Source: Mycolicibacterium aurum
GTDB taxonomy: Bacteria > Actinomycetota > Actinomycetes > Mycobacteriales > Mycobacteriaceae
Reading direction: 5' to 3'
Assembly (NCBI RefSeq): GCF_900637195.1
Contig: NZ_LR134356.1
Coordinates: 4,154,001 to 4,218,000 of the forward strand
DNA length: 64,000 nt
Part shown: piece after piece, positions 24,665 to 31,798 of the stretch
Numbering within the stretch: position 1 is the stretch's first letter
Layout of the letters: every line of letters starts with the position of its first letter
Notes under the pieces: generated by a model
What the model was told of the DNA's origin: nothing
What the model saw: only the letters and a program-made list of their open reading frames with translations
The model's database searches: none
Translations under genes and position numbers: made by a program

Positions 24665-25482
24665 TGCGGGTCGGATTCATCGGGTTGGGCAGCCAGGGCG
24701 GGCCCATGGCACGCCGCATCGCTCAGGGCGGCTTCGAAACCACGCTGTGGGCACGACGCCAGGCCAGCCTCGAGCCCTACGCCGACACACCCGCCAAGAC
24801 CGCCACGACACCCGCCGAACTGGGCGCCGCCAGCGACCTGGTGTGCCTGTGCGTGGTCGGCGACGACGACGTCCGCGAGGTGCTGTACGGGGACAGCGGC
24901 GTCCTGGCCGGACTGGCCGACGGCGGGATCATCGCCATCCACAGCACCGTGCATCCCGACACGTGCAGTGAGATCGCCGAACGAGCTTCCGCGCAAGGCG
25001 TTTCGGTGATCGATGCACCGGTCAGCGGCGGCGGACCGGCTGTCGAGCAGGGCACCCTGCTGGTGATGGTCGGCGGAGACGAGGACGTCCTGGAGCGCTG
25101 CAGGCCGGTTTTCGCCACCTATGCGGACCCGATCGTGCATCTCGGTCCGCTGGGCAGCGGACAGAACACCAAGATCCTCAACAATCTGCTGTTCAGTGCG
25201 AACCTCGGGAGTGCCGTCAGCACGCTCGAGCTGGGCGAGTCCCTCGGCATCCCCCGCACCAAGCTCGTCGAGGTGCTCAATCGCGGTTCTGCGACCAGCA
25301 AGGCGGTCGGCAGTATCTCGATGTTCGGCGGCACGCTCGATGGCCTGGCACCGATCGCCGGGGCGCTGTTGCAGAAGGACGTCCGGCACGCGGCGAGCCT
25401 GGCTGCCGGTGCATCCGCCCCGGAAGGGGCGGTGTTCGCGGCGGCGGATGCGGCGCTGGAAGCGATGGAGCACAGGCGATGA
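24664..25482 (+). CDS. 3-hydroxyisobutyrate-dehydrogenase-family protein
   Basis: 272 residues from the ATG at 24664. GFIGLGSQGGPMA is the dinucleotide-binding start, DAPVSGGGPAVEQGTL the substrate-binding motif, and GSGQNTKILNN contains the catalytic Lys of beta-hydroxyacid dehydrogenases. It oxidises a beta-hydroxy acid or reduces the corresponding semialdehyde. A second member of the family follows immediately, separated only by three 32-bp repeats in which its stop codon is embedded. The two could make a heteromer or act on successive intermediates. Confidence 0.88.
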   Translation: MRVGFIGLGSQGGPMARRIAQGGFETTLWARRQASLEPYADTPAKTATTPAELGAASDLVCLCVVGDDDVREVLYGDSGVLAGLADGGIIAIHSTVHPDTCSEIAERASAQGVSVIDAPVSGGGPAVEQGTLLVMVGGDEDVLERCRPVFATYADPIVHLGPLGSGQNTKILNNLLFSANLGSAVSTLELGESLGIPRTKLVEVLNRGSATSKAVGSISMFGGTLDGLAPIAGALLQKDVRHAASLAAGASAPEGAVFAAADAALEAMEHRR

Positions 25483-25574
25483 GCGCTTGCGCGAAGAGCA
25501 GAAGGCAGCGATGAGCGCTTGCGCGAAGAGCAGACTGCAGCGATGAGCGCTTGCGCGAAGAGCAGAAGGCAGCG
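25479..25574 (+). repeat. Three tandem 32-bp junction repeats encoding overlapping mini-ORFs
   Basis: Exactly three 32-bp units (starts 25479, 25511, 25543) separate two related dehydrogenase genes. Each begins ATGAGCGCTTGCGCGAAG. The first ATG overlaps the upstream stop (ATGA), each unit reads MSACAKSRRQR or MSACAKSRLQR to a TGA overlapping the next ATG, and the last overlaps the ATG of the downstream gene. Same family and placement as 3767-3830. Confidence 0.9.
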
Positions 25575-26366
25575 ATGACGCGCGTCGGTTTCGTCGGGGC
25601 CGGACGCATGGGTGCGCCCATGGTGCGTCGGCTCGCCGAGGCCGGCCACACGGTGCGGGTTCTCGGCAGAACCGACGAGAAACGCGCAGAGATCGCCGAA
25701 CTCGGCGCGATCCCGGTGACCGAACTCGCCGCCGTCGCCGATGACGCAGATGTGGTGGTGGTGTGCGTCTTCACCGACGACCAGGTCCGCGAGATCTGCC
25801 TCGACAGTGCGCTGGTCGTCCACATGAAGCCGGGCGCCGCTCTGGTCCTGCACACCACGGGCAGCCCGAAGACTGCGCAGTCGATCGCGGCCCGGTTCGA
25901 CCACGTCGAGGTCGTCGACGCCCCGGTCAGCGGCGGCCCGCACGACATCGCAGCCGGATCGGTGACTCTGTTCGTTGGCGGTTCCGACGCCGGTGTGGCA
26001 CGAGCCCGGCCGGCGATCGGAACCTACGGCGAGCCGATCCTGCATGCCGGTCCGACCGGCGCCGGCCAGCTGGTCAAGCTCGTCAACAACACCTTGTTCG
26101 CGGCGCAGATCGGGCTGGTGGCCGAAGGCGTGCGACTCGGCTCGCGTCTCGGCGTCGACGAGCATGCACTGCTGAGCGCACTCACTCACGGCAGCGCGCA
26201 AAGCCGGGTGATGTCCATGATCACCGCGGCGGGCTCAGCCGAGCTGTTCATCTCCGCGGTTGGCGAGTTCATCGCAAAGGATATTGCGGTCGTCCGCGCG
26301 ACCGTCGCCGATCTGGACGGCGACCTCGGTGAGCTCGAGCGACTGATCACGGCGGTGACGCACTGA
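25575..26366 (+). CDS. 3-hydroxyisobutyrate-dehydrogenase-family protein
   Basis: 263 residues from the ATG at 25575, the last ATG of the repeat chain. GFVGAGRMGAPM (nucleotide binding), DAPVSGGPHDIAAGSV, and GAGQLVKLVNN with the catalytic Lys mark it as a beta-hydroxyacid dehydrogenase. It is only moderately similar to the preceding paralogue, so the duplication is not recent. Last gene of the plus-strand run that begins with the NuoF-like gene. A P450 transcript follows after a 123-nt gap. Confidence 0.88.
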   Translation: MTRVGFVGAGRMGAPMVRRLAEAGHTVRVLGRTDEKRAEIAELGAIPVTELAAVADDADVVVVCVFTDDQVREICLDSALVVHMKPGAALVLHTTGSPKTAQSIAARFDHVEVVDAPVSGGPHDIAAGSVTLFVGGSDAGVARARPAIGTYGEPILHAGPTGAGQLVKLVNNTLFAAQIGLVAEGVRLGSRLGVDEHALLSALTHGSAQSRVMSMITAAGSAELFISAVGEFIAKDIAVVRATVADLDGDLGELERLITAVTH

Positions 26367-26426
26367 CACCCCGCGCGCCGTTACCCAATCCGATGACTTT
26401 CGAGACTATCTGTCGCATACTGGATT

Positions 26427-26454
26427 CGTTACATTGAAACAGCCTTCCGTAACG
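26427..26454. promoter_or_regulatory. Inverted repeat upstream of a P450
   Basis: CGTTAC (26427-26432) and GTAACG (26449-26454) are complementary across 16 nt, about 35 nt before the GTG of the P450 at 26490. Size and position fit an operator or promoter element. No other copy was seen. Confidence 0.35.
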
Positions 26455-26489
26455 TTTCCGGCCTGAACTGTGGCGCCGAGGAGGACATA

Positions 26490-27695
26490 GTGACCAAGCC
26501 GAAATTGGTTTTCAATCCGGTTGCTCAGGAGTACTTCGACAATCCCTACGAGATCTATCGAAGGATGCGGGACGAGGCGCCGATCTATTACGACGAGGAC
26601 GAGGACTTCTACGCGCTGACCCGGCACGAAGACGTCGCCGCAGCGTTCAAGGACCACGAAGCCTTCTCGTCCGCCAGGGGCTGCGATCTCGGCATGGTGA
26701 GGTCCGGAGAGGTGCCGCAGAAGTCGATCATCTTCATGGATCCCCCCGACCATCGCCACATGCGCAGCCTCCTGAACAAAGCCTTCACACCGCGGGCGAT
26801 CCAGTCTCAGCGGGACACGGTCGTGGAACTCGTCCAGCACTACCTCGCGCAGGCCGACCCCGACAATTTCGACGTCGTGCAGGACTTCTCGGGCCCGTTC
26901 CCGGTCGAGGTCATCACGCGAATGGCCGGCGTCCCCGAGGAGTTCCGCCAGCAGGTGCGGCTGTGGATCGACACCAGCCTGCACCGCGAGCCAGGGCAGA
27001 TCGACTGGAGCGAGGAAAATCAGCAGGCCAACATCAACTCGGGGATGTACTACTTCGGCCTCGTCGACGAACGCCGGAAGAACCCACAGGACGACATGAT
27101 CAGCCGGCTCATCGCCGCTGAGATTCCCGACGACGACGGGAACAAGCGCCGGCTCGACGACATCGAGATCGCCGGGTTTGCGACTCTCCTGGGGGGAGCA
27201 GGCGCAGAGACCGTGACCAAGCTGGTGGGCAGCGCGGTCGTGGTCTTCGCGCAGTATCCGGAACAGTGGCAGATGCTGCTCGAGGACCGCAGCCTGCTTC
27301 CGGCCGCGGTGGAGGAGCTGCTCCGATTCGTCGGGCCCGTGCAATACAACGTCCGCTACAGCGTCAAAGATGTCGAGTTGCCCAGCGGTACGGTGCCGGC
27401 GCACAAACCGGTGTTCCTGATGGGCGCCGCGGCGAATCGTGATCCGCGAGCGTTCGATGATGCCGAGACGTTCGACATCACCCGCGACCGGACGCAAGCG
27501 CAGAACCTCGGCCTCGGCTACGGAATCCACAGCTGCCTCGGCGCCGCGCTCGCCCGGATGGAGAGCGTGATCGCTCTCGACCATCTTCTGGATTTCATGC
27601 CGCGGTTCGAGGTCGACTTCGATGGGCTCGAACGCGTGAACATGCAGAATGTCGCAGGGTTTCACCATGTGCCTGTCAAGGTATTGAGCCGATGA
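26490..27695 (+). CDS. Cytochrome P450
   Basis: 401 residues from a GTG with GAGGA upstream. The N-terminus VFNPVAQEYFDNPYEIYRRM is typical of mycobacterial class I P450s. The I-helix reads GGAGAETVTKL, giving AGAET in place of the usual A/GGxxTT pattern; ExxR is in EELLRFV; and the heme loop is LGYGIHSCLG with Cys349. Electrons would come from the ferredoxin encoded 25 nt downstream. The substrate is probably hydrophobic and cannot be specified. Confidence 0.93.
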   Translation: MTKPKLVFNPVAQEYFDNPYEIYRRMRDEAPIYYDEDEDFYALTRHEDVAAAFKDHEAFSSARGCDLGMVRSGEVPQKSIIFMDPPDHRHMRSLLNKAFTPRAIQSQRDTVVELVQHYLAQADPDNFDVVQDFSGPFPVEVITRMAGVPEEFRQQVRLWIDTSLHREPGQIDWSEENQQANINSGMYYFGLVDERRKNPQDDMISRLIAAEIPDDDGNKRRLDDIEIAGFATLLGGAGAETVTKLVGSAVVVFAQYPEQWQMLLEDRSLLPAAVEELLRFVGPVQYNVRYSVKDVELPSGTVPAHKPVFLMGAAANRDPRAFDDAETFDITRDRTQAQNLGLGYGIHSCLGAALARMESVIALDHLLDFMPRFEVDFDGLERVNMQNVAGFHHVPVKVLSR

Positions 27696-27720
27696 GCATG
27701 TGCGTGACAAGGGGTGAGAG

Positions 27721-27921
27721 GTGACGCAGAAGATCGAGGTCGACTTTGGGCTCTGTGAGAGCAACGGAGTGTGCATGGGGATCATCCCCGAGGTCTTCGA
27801 ACTGGACGACGAGGATTACCTGCACGTACTTCAGGACGAGGTGACGCCGGAGAACGAGCAACAGGTCAGAGAGTCTGTGCGGCAGTGCCCCCGGCAGGCC
27901 ATCTTCCTCAAGGACGAATGA
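27721..27921 (+). CDS. One-cluster ferredoxin, CxxNxxC...CP type
   Basis: 66 residues, GTG start with GGTGAGAGG upstream. The motif LCESNGVCMGIIPEVF with QCPRQAI gives CxxNxxC(x)nCP, with Asn at the position that is His or Phe in the window's other ferredoxins. It is the likely electron donor of the P450 just upstream. A truncated hydrolase remnant follows 45 nt later. Confidence 0.9.
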   Translation: MTQKIEVDFGLCESNGVCMGIIPEVFELDDEDYLHVLQDEVTPENEQQVRESVRQCPRQAIFLKDE

Positions 27922-27966
27922 GGACTTCCGCGGCCCGGCCCGGCACACCGGTGGTCGACTAGCCTC

Positions 27967-28140
27967 ATGCGATTTGTTCTGGTGCACGGCGGTTTTCACG
28001 CCGCGTGGAGTTGGGAGCGCACCGTGGCAGAGTTGCAGTCGCTGGGCCACGACGCTGTCGCGGTAGACCTCCCCGGGCACAGCGCCCTACTAAAACTTCC
28101 GCGAGCGTGCGTGTCTGCGGGCGAAACGCCGGGAAACTAA
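27967..28140 (+). pseudogene. 5' fragment of an alpha/beta hydrolase, cut off by a palindromic repeat
   Basis: The reading frame starts MRFVLVHGGFHAAWSWERT and continues to DLPGHSALL, the unmistakable first ~43 residues of an alpha/beta hydrolase (HGGFHAAW oxyanion loop). It then runs straight into the 60-bp palindromic repeat at 28101 and stops at TAA 28138-28140, 57 codons in all. The nucleophile and the rest of the fold are missing. The 3' end of the gene was lost by deletion or by insertion of the repeat. Confidence 0.8.
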
Positions 28141-28160
28141 CGAAGTTCACGCACGCTCGC
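28101..28160. repeat. 60-bp palindromic repeat, copy 2
   Basis: The arms GCGAGCGTGCGTG (28101-28113) and CACGCACGCTCGC (28148-28160) are identical to copy 1 at 9415-9474 and have the same 34-nt spacing; the centre differs. CTTCC also precedes both copies. Here it interrupts a hydrolase remnant, just before the end of the convergent DUF1330 gene. Confidence 0.88.
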
Positions 28161-28168
28161 GCCGCCGC

Positions 28169-28453
28169 TCAGAAGCCGGCGATGATGACCCCGTTGCAGT
28201 CGGCCGCAGCTTGACGCAGTTTCGCGGCCGCCTGGTATTCGTCGGAGTAGTACCACTCCTTGGCCGCGTCGACCGATTCGAATTCCAGAAGCACGGTCTG
28301 GGTGCCGTGCCACTGCCCCTCGAGCGATTCGACCGCCGGGCTGAACGCGAGCACCTTCGCGTTGGCCATGGTCTGACTGGCCAGCTTGCCGTATTCGGCC
28401 ATGCCTGCCGCGTCTTTGATGTCCTCGGTGATGATCACATAACCTTTGGCCAC
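28169..28453 (-). CDS. DUF1330-family small protein
   Basis: 94 residues from a GTG with AGGGAG upstream. GYVIITEDIKDAAGMAEYGK, LAFSPAVESLEG and VLLEFESVDAAKEWYYSDEYQ match DUF1330, a dimeric ferredoxin-like (alpha/beta barrel) fold found near catabolic genes. Its function is not established; related folds bind small hydrophobic compounds. Last gene of the P450-ferredoxin group, 18 nt after the ferredoxin gene. Confidence 0.8.
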   Translation of the reverse strand: MAKGYVIITEDIKDAAGMAEYGKLASQTMANAKVLAFSPAVESLEGQWHGTQTVLLEFESVDAAKEWYYSDEYQAAAKLRQAAADCNGVIIAGF

Positions 28454-28471
28454 AACGTATCTCCCTTTAGC

Positions 28472-28663
28472 TCAATTGATTTCGCTGATCGCACGCTCCG
28501 GACAATTCTCGATCGCCTCCCTGGCCGCGAACTCAAGTTCGGCAGGGACGTCACCCGGAGCAGCCACCGCCCAGCCGTCGTCGGTCATGTCGAACACCTC
28601 GGGACACAACGTGAGGCACATCCCGTGGCCGGCGCAACGATCCTCGTCGACCGTGACCTTCAT
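28472..28663 (-). CDS. One-cluster ferredoxin, CxxHxxC...CP type
   Basis: 63 residues. RCAGHGMCLTLCPEVFDM and NCPERAI give CxxHxxC(x)nCP, plus an extra Cys (TLCP) that could be a further ligand. Its ATG overlaps the P450 stop by 4 nt, tying it to that P450 as electron donor. Confidence 0.92.
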   Translation of the reverse strand: MKVTVDEDRCAGHGMCLTLCPEVFDMTDDGWAVAAPGDVPAELEFAAREAIENCPERAISEIN

Positions 28664-29943
28664 TTGACGTCGAATTCCAGGTGCAGTTCGGTGAGGCCGC
28701 GCAGAATGTAGGTGGGGATGTACTGGTAGCGCCTCTCGCCCGCCGGCCCGTGCTTGCTTTCGGAGATCCGGATGTCTGTGGTGCGATCCAGCAGACGCTC
28801 CAGCCCCACCCGCGTCTCGGCGCGCGCGAGCGGCGCGCCCGGACAGCTGTGGATGCCACGACCGAACGCCAGATGCTGACGCGCGTTCTTGCGGTCGGGG
28901 TCGAAGCTGTCGGGGTCTTCGAAGCGGCGCGGATCGCGGTTGGCTGCCCCGTTGATCACCATCACCGTCGTACCCGCCCCGAGCGGTTGGTCACCGATGG
29001 TCGTCGGTGTTCTCGACAGCCGGAAGTCACCCTTGACGGGGCTTTCGATGCGCAGGCACTCCTCGATGAAATTGCCGAGCAAGTCCCGGTTTTCACGCAG
29101 TCTGCCCTGGATGTCGGGGTTGTCGCCGATCACCTTGAGCGCCGTGGACAGCAGCCGCACCGTCGTCTCCTGCCCAGCGGAGAACACGTTGGTGGCCACT
29201 CGCACGACGTCGGCGACCTCGGGCATCGTCCCGTCCGGGAATGTCGCGGTTGCCAGCCCGGTCAGTACGTCGTCGCGGGGTTCGGCACGACGGTCCTCGA
29301 CATAGGTCGCGAACACCTCGTACAGATGCTCCAGCGGGGTCTTGTTCATCGTCTTCTCGGCATTGCCCACTGCACTGCCGTGCGTGCCTCGCGCGAGCCG
29401 CTCAAGGAGGTCGGCGCGATCCTCATGGGGCACACCGAGCAGATCGGCGATGACCTCGAGCGTGAACGGACCGGCGAAACCCTTGATGAACTCGCCTTCG
29501 CCCGGCGCCAGGAAGCGGTCGAGGTTGGTGTCGGCCAGCTGCCACATCGCGTCCTCGTTCTCCTTGAGGCGCTTGGGCGTGATCAGTCGCATGAGCAACG
29601 CGCGGTGGTTCGTGTGCGTCGGCGGATCCAACGTAGGCAGCTGGTCGCTGAACGGTATCTCGTCGCGGTGCGCGACGATCAGATCGGTGACGTCTCCGTC
29701 TTCCAAACCCTCCAGGGGTACCGGGAATCCAGGAAACGGGCCCGTGACCGAGATGCAGGACGAGAACGTGTCGGCGTCGTTGTACACATCGACGGCTTCC
29801 TGCCACCCCGTGACCATCGTGACGCCGTAGTGGTCTTCCTTGGCGACCGGGCATTTGTTGCGCAGCGCCTCGTAGAAGGTATAGGGGTCATCGGTCAGTC
29901 GACTGTCCCGGAAGAAGTCGACCGTCGTGAGGTCTTCACTCAT
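28660..29943 (-). CDS. Cytochrome P450
   Basis: 427 residues from the ATG at 29943; a longer frame to 29970 would run towards the operator at 29972-29988. Visible: LDPPTHTNHRAL (C-helix region), FSAGQETTVRLL (I-helix), EECLRIESP (ExxR) and LAFGRGIHSCPG with heme ligand Cys367. Class I, served by the overlapping ferredoxin gene. A TGAGAA-type operator lies 29 nt upstream, so the P450/ferredoxin/DUF1330 group may be its own regulated transcript. Confidence 0.93.
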   Translation of the reverse strand: MSEDLTTVDFFRDSRLTDDPYTFYEALRNKCPVAKEDHYGVTMVTGWQEAVDVYNDADTFSSCISVTGPFPGFPVPLEGLEDGDVTDLIVAHRDEIPFSDQLPTLDPPTHTNHRALLMRLITPKRLKENEDAMWQLADTNLDRFLAPGEGEFIKGFAGPFTLEVIADLLGVPHEDRADLLERLARGTHGSAVGNAEKTMNKTPLEHLYEVFATYVEDRRAEPRDDVLTGLATATFPDGTMPEVADVVRVATNVFSAGQETTVRLLSTALKVIGDNPDIQGRLRENRDLLGNFIEECLRIESPVKGDFRLSRTPTTIGDQPLGAGTTVMVINGAANRDPRRFEDPDSFDPDRKNARQHLAFGRGIHSCPGAPLARAETRVGLERLLDRTTDIRISESKHGPAGERRYQYIPTYILRGLTELHLEFDVK

Positions 29944-29971
29944 GCGCGCTCCGTTCACCGATCCCGACACG

Positions 29972-29988
29972 CGAGAACGTGATTCTCA
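29972..29988. promoter_or_regulatory. Operator-like site CGAGAA-N5-TTCTCA
   Basis: CGAGAACGTGATTCTCA, one mismatch from TGAGAA-N5-TTCTCA, lies in the 82-nt gap between the P450 start (29943) and the CMD-protein stop (30026). It marks a probable regulated promoter for the P450. Confidence 0.6.
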
Positions 29989-30025
29989 TCTTTGCGTATC
30001 AGGTTTTCACACGCACAGCGTGCCG

Positions 30026-30592
30026 TCAACGAGGGCATGTGTCGGCGGCCTGTCGCGGCTCTTCAGCTTCGATCCCCAGCGTGTTCACCGCGACGGCGAG
30101 TAGCCCGTAACAGCCGGCCGTGAAGATGAGATCCAGCACCTGGCGCTCGTCGAACTGTCCCCGCAGCGCGGTCCAGGTGGCATCGGTGAGAGTACTGTGC
30201 CGCTCGAGTTCGTCGACGGCGCGCACCACCAGCCGGTCCTGTTCGCTGCTCGGCTCCGCCGCGCGGATCCCCTCGATCTCGGCCGCCGTCAGACCTGCGC
30301 GTTCGGCAAGCGGGATGTGGTGTTCCCACAGGTACTCCGAGCCACGCAACAGCGCCGCGCGGAGCACGACCACTTCGCGCACCCGGGCCGACAACGTCGA
30401 CTTGAGCAAGAGGTGGGCATTGAACTGCAGGTACGCGCGGGCAAGGTCCGGGTGCCGTGCGAGTGTGCCGAGCACGTTTCCCGCGTCGACGGGATTCGCG
30501 CGTTGAGCTGGCAGCAGCGGGCTCAAGGCGTCACGAACGCCGTCGTCCCACTCATCCGCAGCCAGTGGTTCCAGGCGCTGTCTGCCGCTCAT
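30026..30592 (-). CDS. Carboxymuconolactone-decarboxylase/AhpD-like protein
   Basis: 188 residues, all-helical CMD/AhpD pattern: HPDLARAYLQFNAHLL, VREVVVLRAALL, SEYLWEHHIPLAERAGL. The CxxC redox pair of AhpD is absent; the helix reads SEYLWEHH. It is clearly paralogous to the protein at 62256-62798 (ADxWDDxV, LxxLxRHPxLxRAxLxFN, EYxWEHH), which also sits beside a Rieske oxygenase gene. The role may be isomerisation, decarboxylation or peroxide handling for the oxygenase; unproven. It starts 2 nt after the TauD stop. Confidence 0.8.
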   Translation of the reverse strand: MSGRQRLEPLAADEWDDGVRDALSPLLPAQRANPVDAGNVLGTLARHPDLARAYLQFNAHLLLKSTLSARVREVVVLRAALLRGSEYLWEHHIPLAERAGLTAAEIEGIRAAEPSSEQDRLVVRAVDELERHSTLTDATWTALRGQFDERQVLDLIFTAGCYGLLAVAVNTLGIEAEEPRQAADTCPR

Positions 30593-30594
30593 CG

Positions 30595-31440
30595 CTACTG
30601 GATCGGCTCGTCGCCGAGCACCGTAGTGCGCAGCATCTCGCGCGGCGAGTCGGGGTCATACGGCGCAGCGCGGTGCAGGACGCCGTTGTTGTCCCAGATC
30701 ACCGTGTCACCCACCGACCAGAGGTGGCTGTACACCAGATGGGGTTGCGTCGCGCGCTCGAGCAGCTCAGCCAGCAGCGCCTGCCCTTCATCGCGGTCCA
30801 TCCCGACGACGTAGTGCGCCGAGGCGCCCAGCACCAGCGATTTCCGTCCGCTCCGATGCGTCCACACCAGTGGATGTTCGTGAGTCGGGCGGGACCGCCA
30901 GCGCCTCAGTTCCTCCGGGGACGGGTTGGGGTTCACGCGGCTCTGCGACGCCTCCAGCGAGTGCACCACCGTCAGCGTCAAGAACCGCCGCTTCTCGTCC
31001 TCGGTGAAGGCTTCGAAGGCCGCGTAGGAGTTGGCGAACTCTGTCTCTCCCCCACGGTCGGCGACCTGCTTGGCAGACAACACGGTGGCTTTCTGCGGGC
31101 ATTCGTCGTGCAGCGGTGTGCACCCGTCGATATGCCAGTCGAACGTCGCCCGCAGATAAGCCGCCGACGCGTTCTTCTTCGTGTCGAGGGTGACCGGATA
31201 GATGCCGGGCACCGGGTGGTGCCCGTCCGACGAGTGATCGATCTCGCCGAGGCGCCTACAGAACGCCACCTGCGCCTCGGGATCGAGTCCCAGCCGGGGG
31301 AACACCAGGACGCCGTTGTCCTCGAGCGCGTCGAGGACGGCAGACCCGAGCAGGTCGTCGGTCGCCAACCGCTCGGGGTCGACCCCGGTGACCTCCGCGC
31401 CGACGGATTCGGTCAGTTTGTTGATGGTGAGCAGACTCAT
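30595..31440 (-). CDS. TauD/TfdA-family 2-oxoglutarate-dependent dioxygenase
   Basis: 281 residues. The facial triad is visible as FDWHIDG (His103, Asp105) and GVLHRA (His256), with the 2-oxoglutarate-binding Arg in EMLRTTV (~Arg271). Such enzymes hydroxylate an aliphatic C-H using O2 and 2-oxoglutarate and release succinate and CO2. The gene follows a Rieske oxygenase/small-protein pair, so the operon contains two different non-heme iron oxygenases. Start by ATG at 31440, 22 nt after the small gene's stop. Confidence 0.88.
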   Translation of the reverse strand: MSLLTINKLTESVGAEVTGVDPERLATDDLLGSAVLDALEDNGVLVFPRLGLDPEAQVAFCRRLGEIDHSSDGHHPVPGIYPVTLDTKKNASAAYLRATFDWHIDGCTPLHDECPQKATVLSAKQVADRGGETEFANSYAAFEAFTEDEKRRFLTLTVVHSLEASQSRVNPNPSPEELRRWRSRPTHEHPLVWTHRSGRKSLVLGASAHYVVGMDRDEGQALLAELLERATQPHLVYSHLWSVGDTVIWDNNGVLHRAAPYDPDSPREMLRTTVLGDEPIQ

Positions 31441-31462
31441 GGTGAGGTTGATGCCCTTCTGG

Positions 31463-31798
31463 TCACGGCACCGGCGCGCTGACGCGGTCGATCACAGCGT
31501 CGGCGGAGTCGGCGGGTTTCTGGGTACCGAAGACCTCGACGGCCATCGACACCATGATCATCGAATAGACGAGGTGCAGGAGGTTCAGCACATCCTCGGG
31601 CACGTCGTCGATCGGGAATTTGTTGCAGTAATCGATGGCCTCCTCGAACCGGGGCGAGAACGCCTCGTAGAACGCGTGGATGTCCGGCATCGGAGTGGTC
31701 AGCCGGGCTTCCCACCGCTCGGGTTCGGTTGCCAGGCACCACTTGTCGGCGAACGGTTCGAACTCGGCGAACGCCCCGGGTAGTCGTGCCACGTTCAC
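31463..31798 (-). CDS. Small Rieske-associated protein of unknown function
   Basis: 111 residues from a GTG at 31798 that overlaps the Rieske stop codon by 4 nt (GTGA). It reads WCLATEPERWEARL, MPDIHAFYEAF, EEAIDYCNKF, DDVPEDVLNLLH and YSMIMVS, and is a close paralogue of the protein at 36776-37138, which follows another Rieske gene in the same way. Mostly helical, acidic, two Cys (WC, YC) conserved between copies. I know no function; a dedicated small subunit, assembly factor or regulator of the oxygenase is the natural guess. Confidence 0.85.
   Translation of the reverse strand: MNVARLPGAFAEFEPFADKWCLATEPERWEARLTTPMPDIHAFYEAFSPRFEEAIDYCNKFPIDDVPEDVLNLLHLVYSMIMVSMAVEVFGTQKPADSADAVIDRVSAPVP

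Noticed and set aside
25479..25574. Possible CRISPR array or attachment site
   Set aside because: Contiguous 32-bp units without spacers, no integrase or mobile genes; their phase with stop and start codons explains them better.
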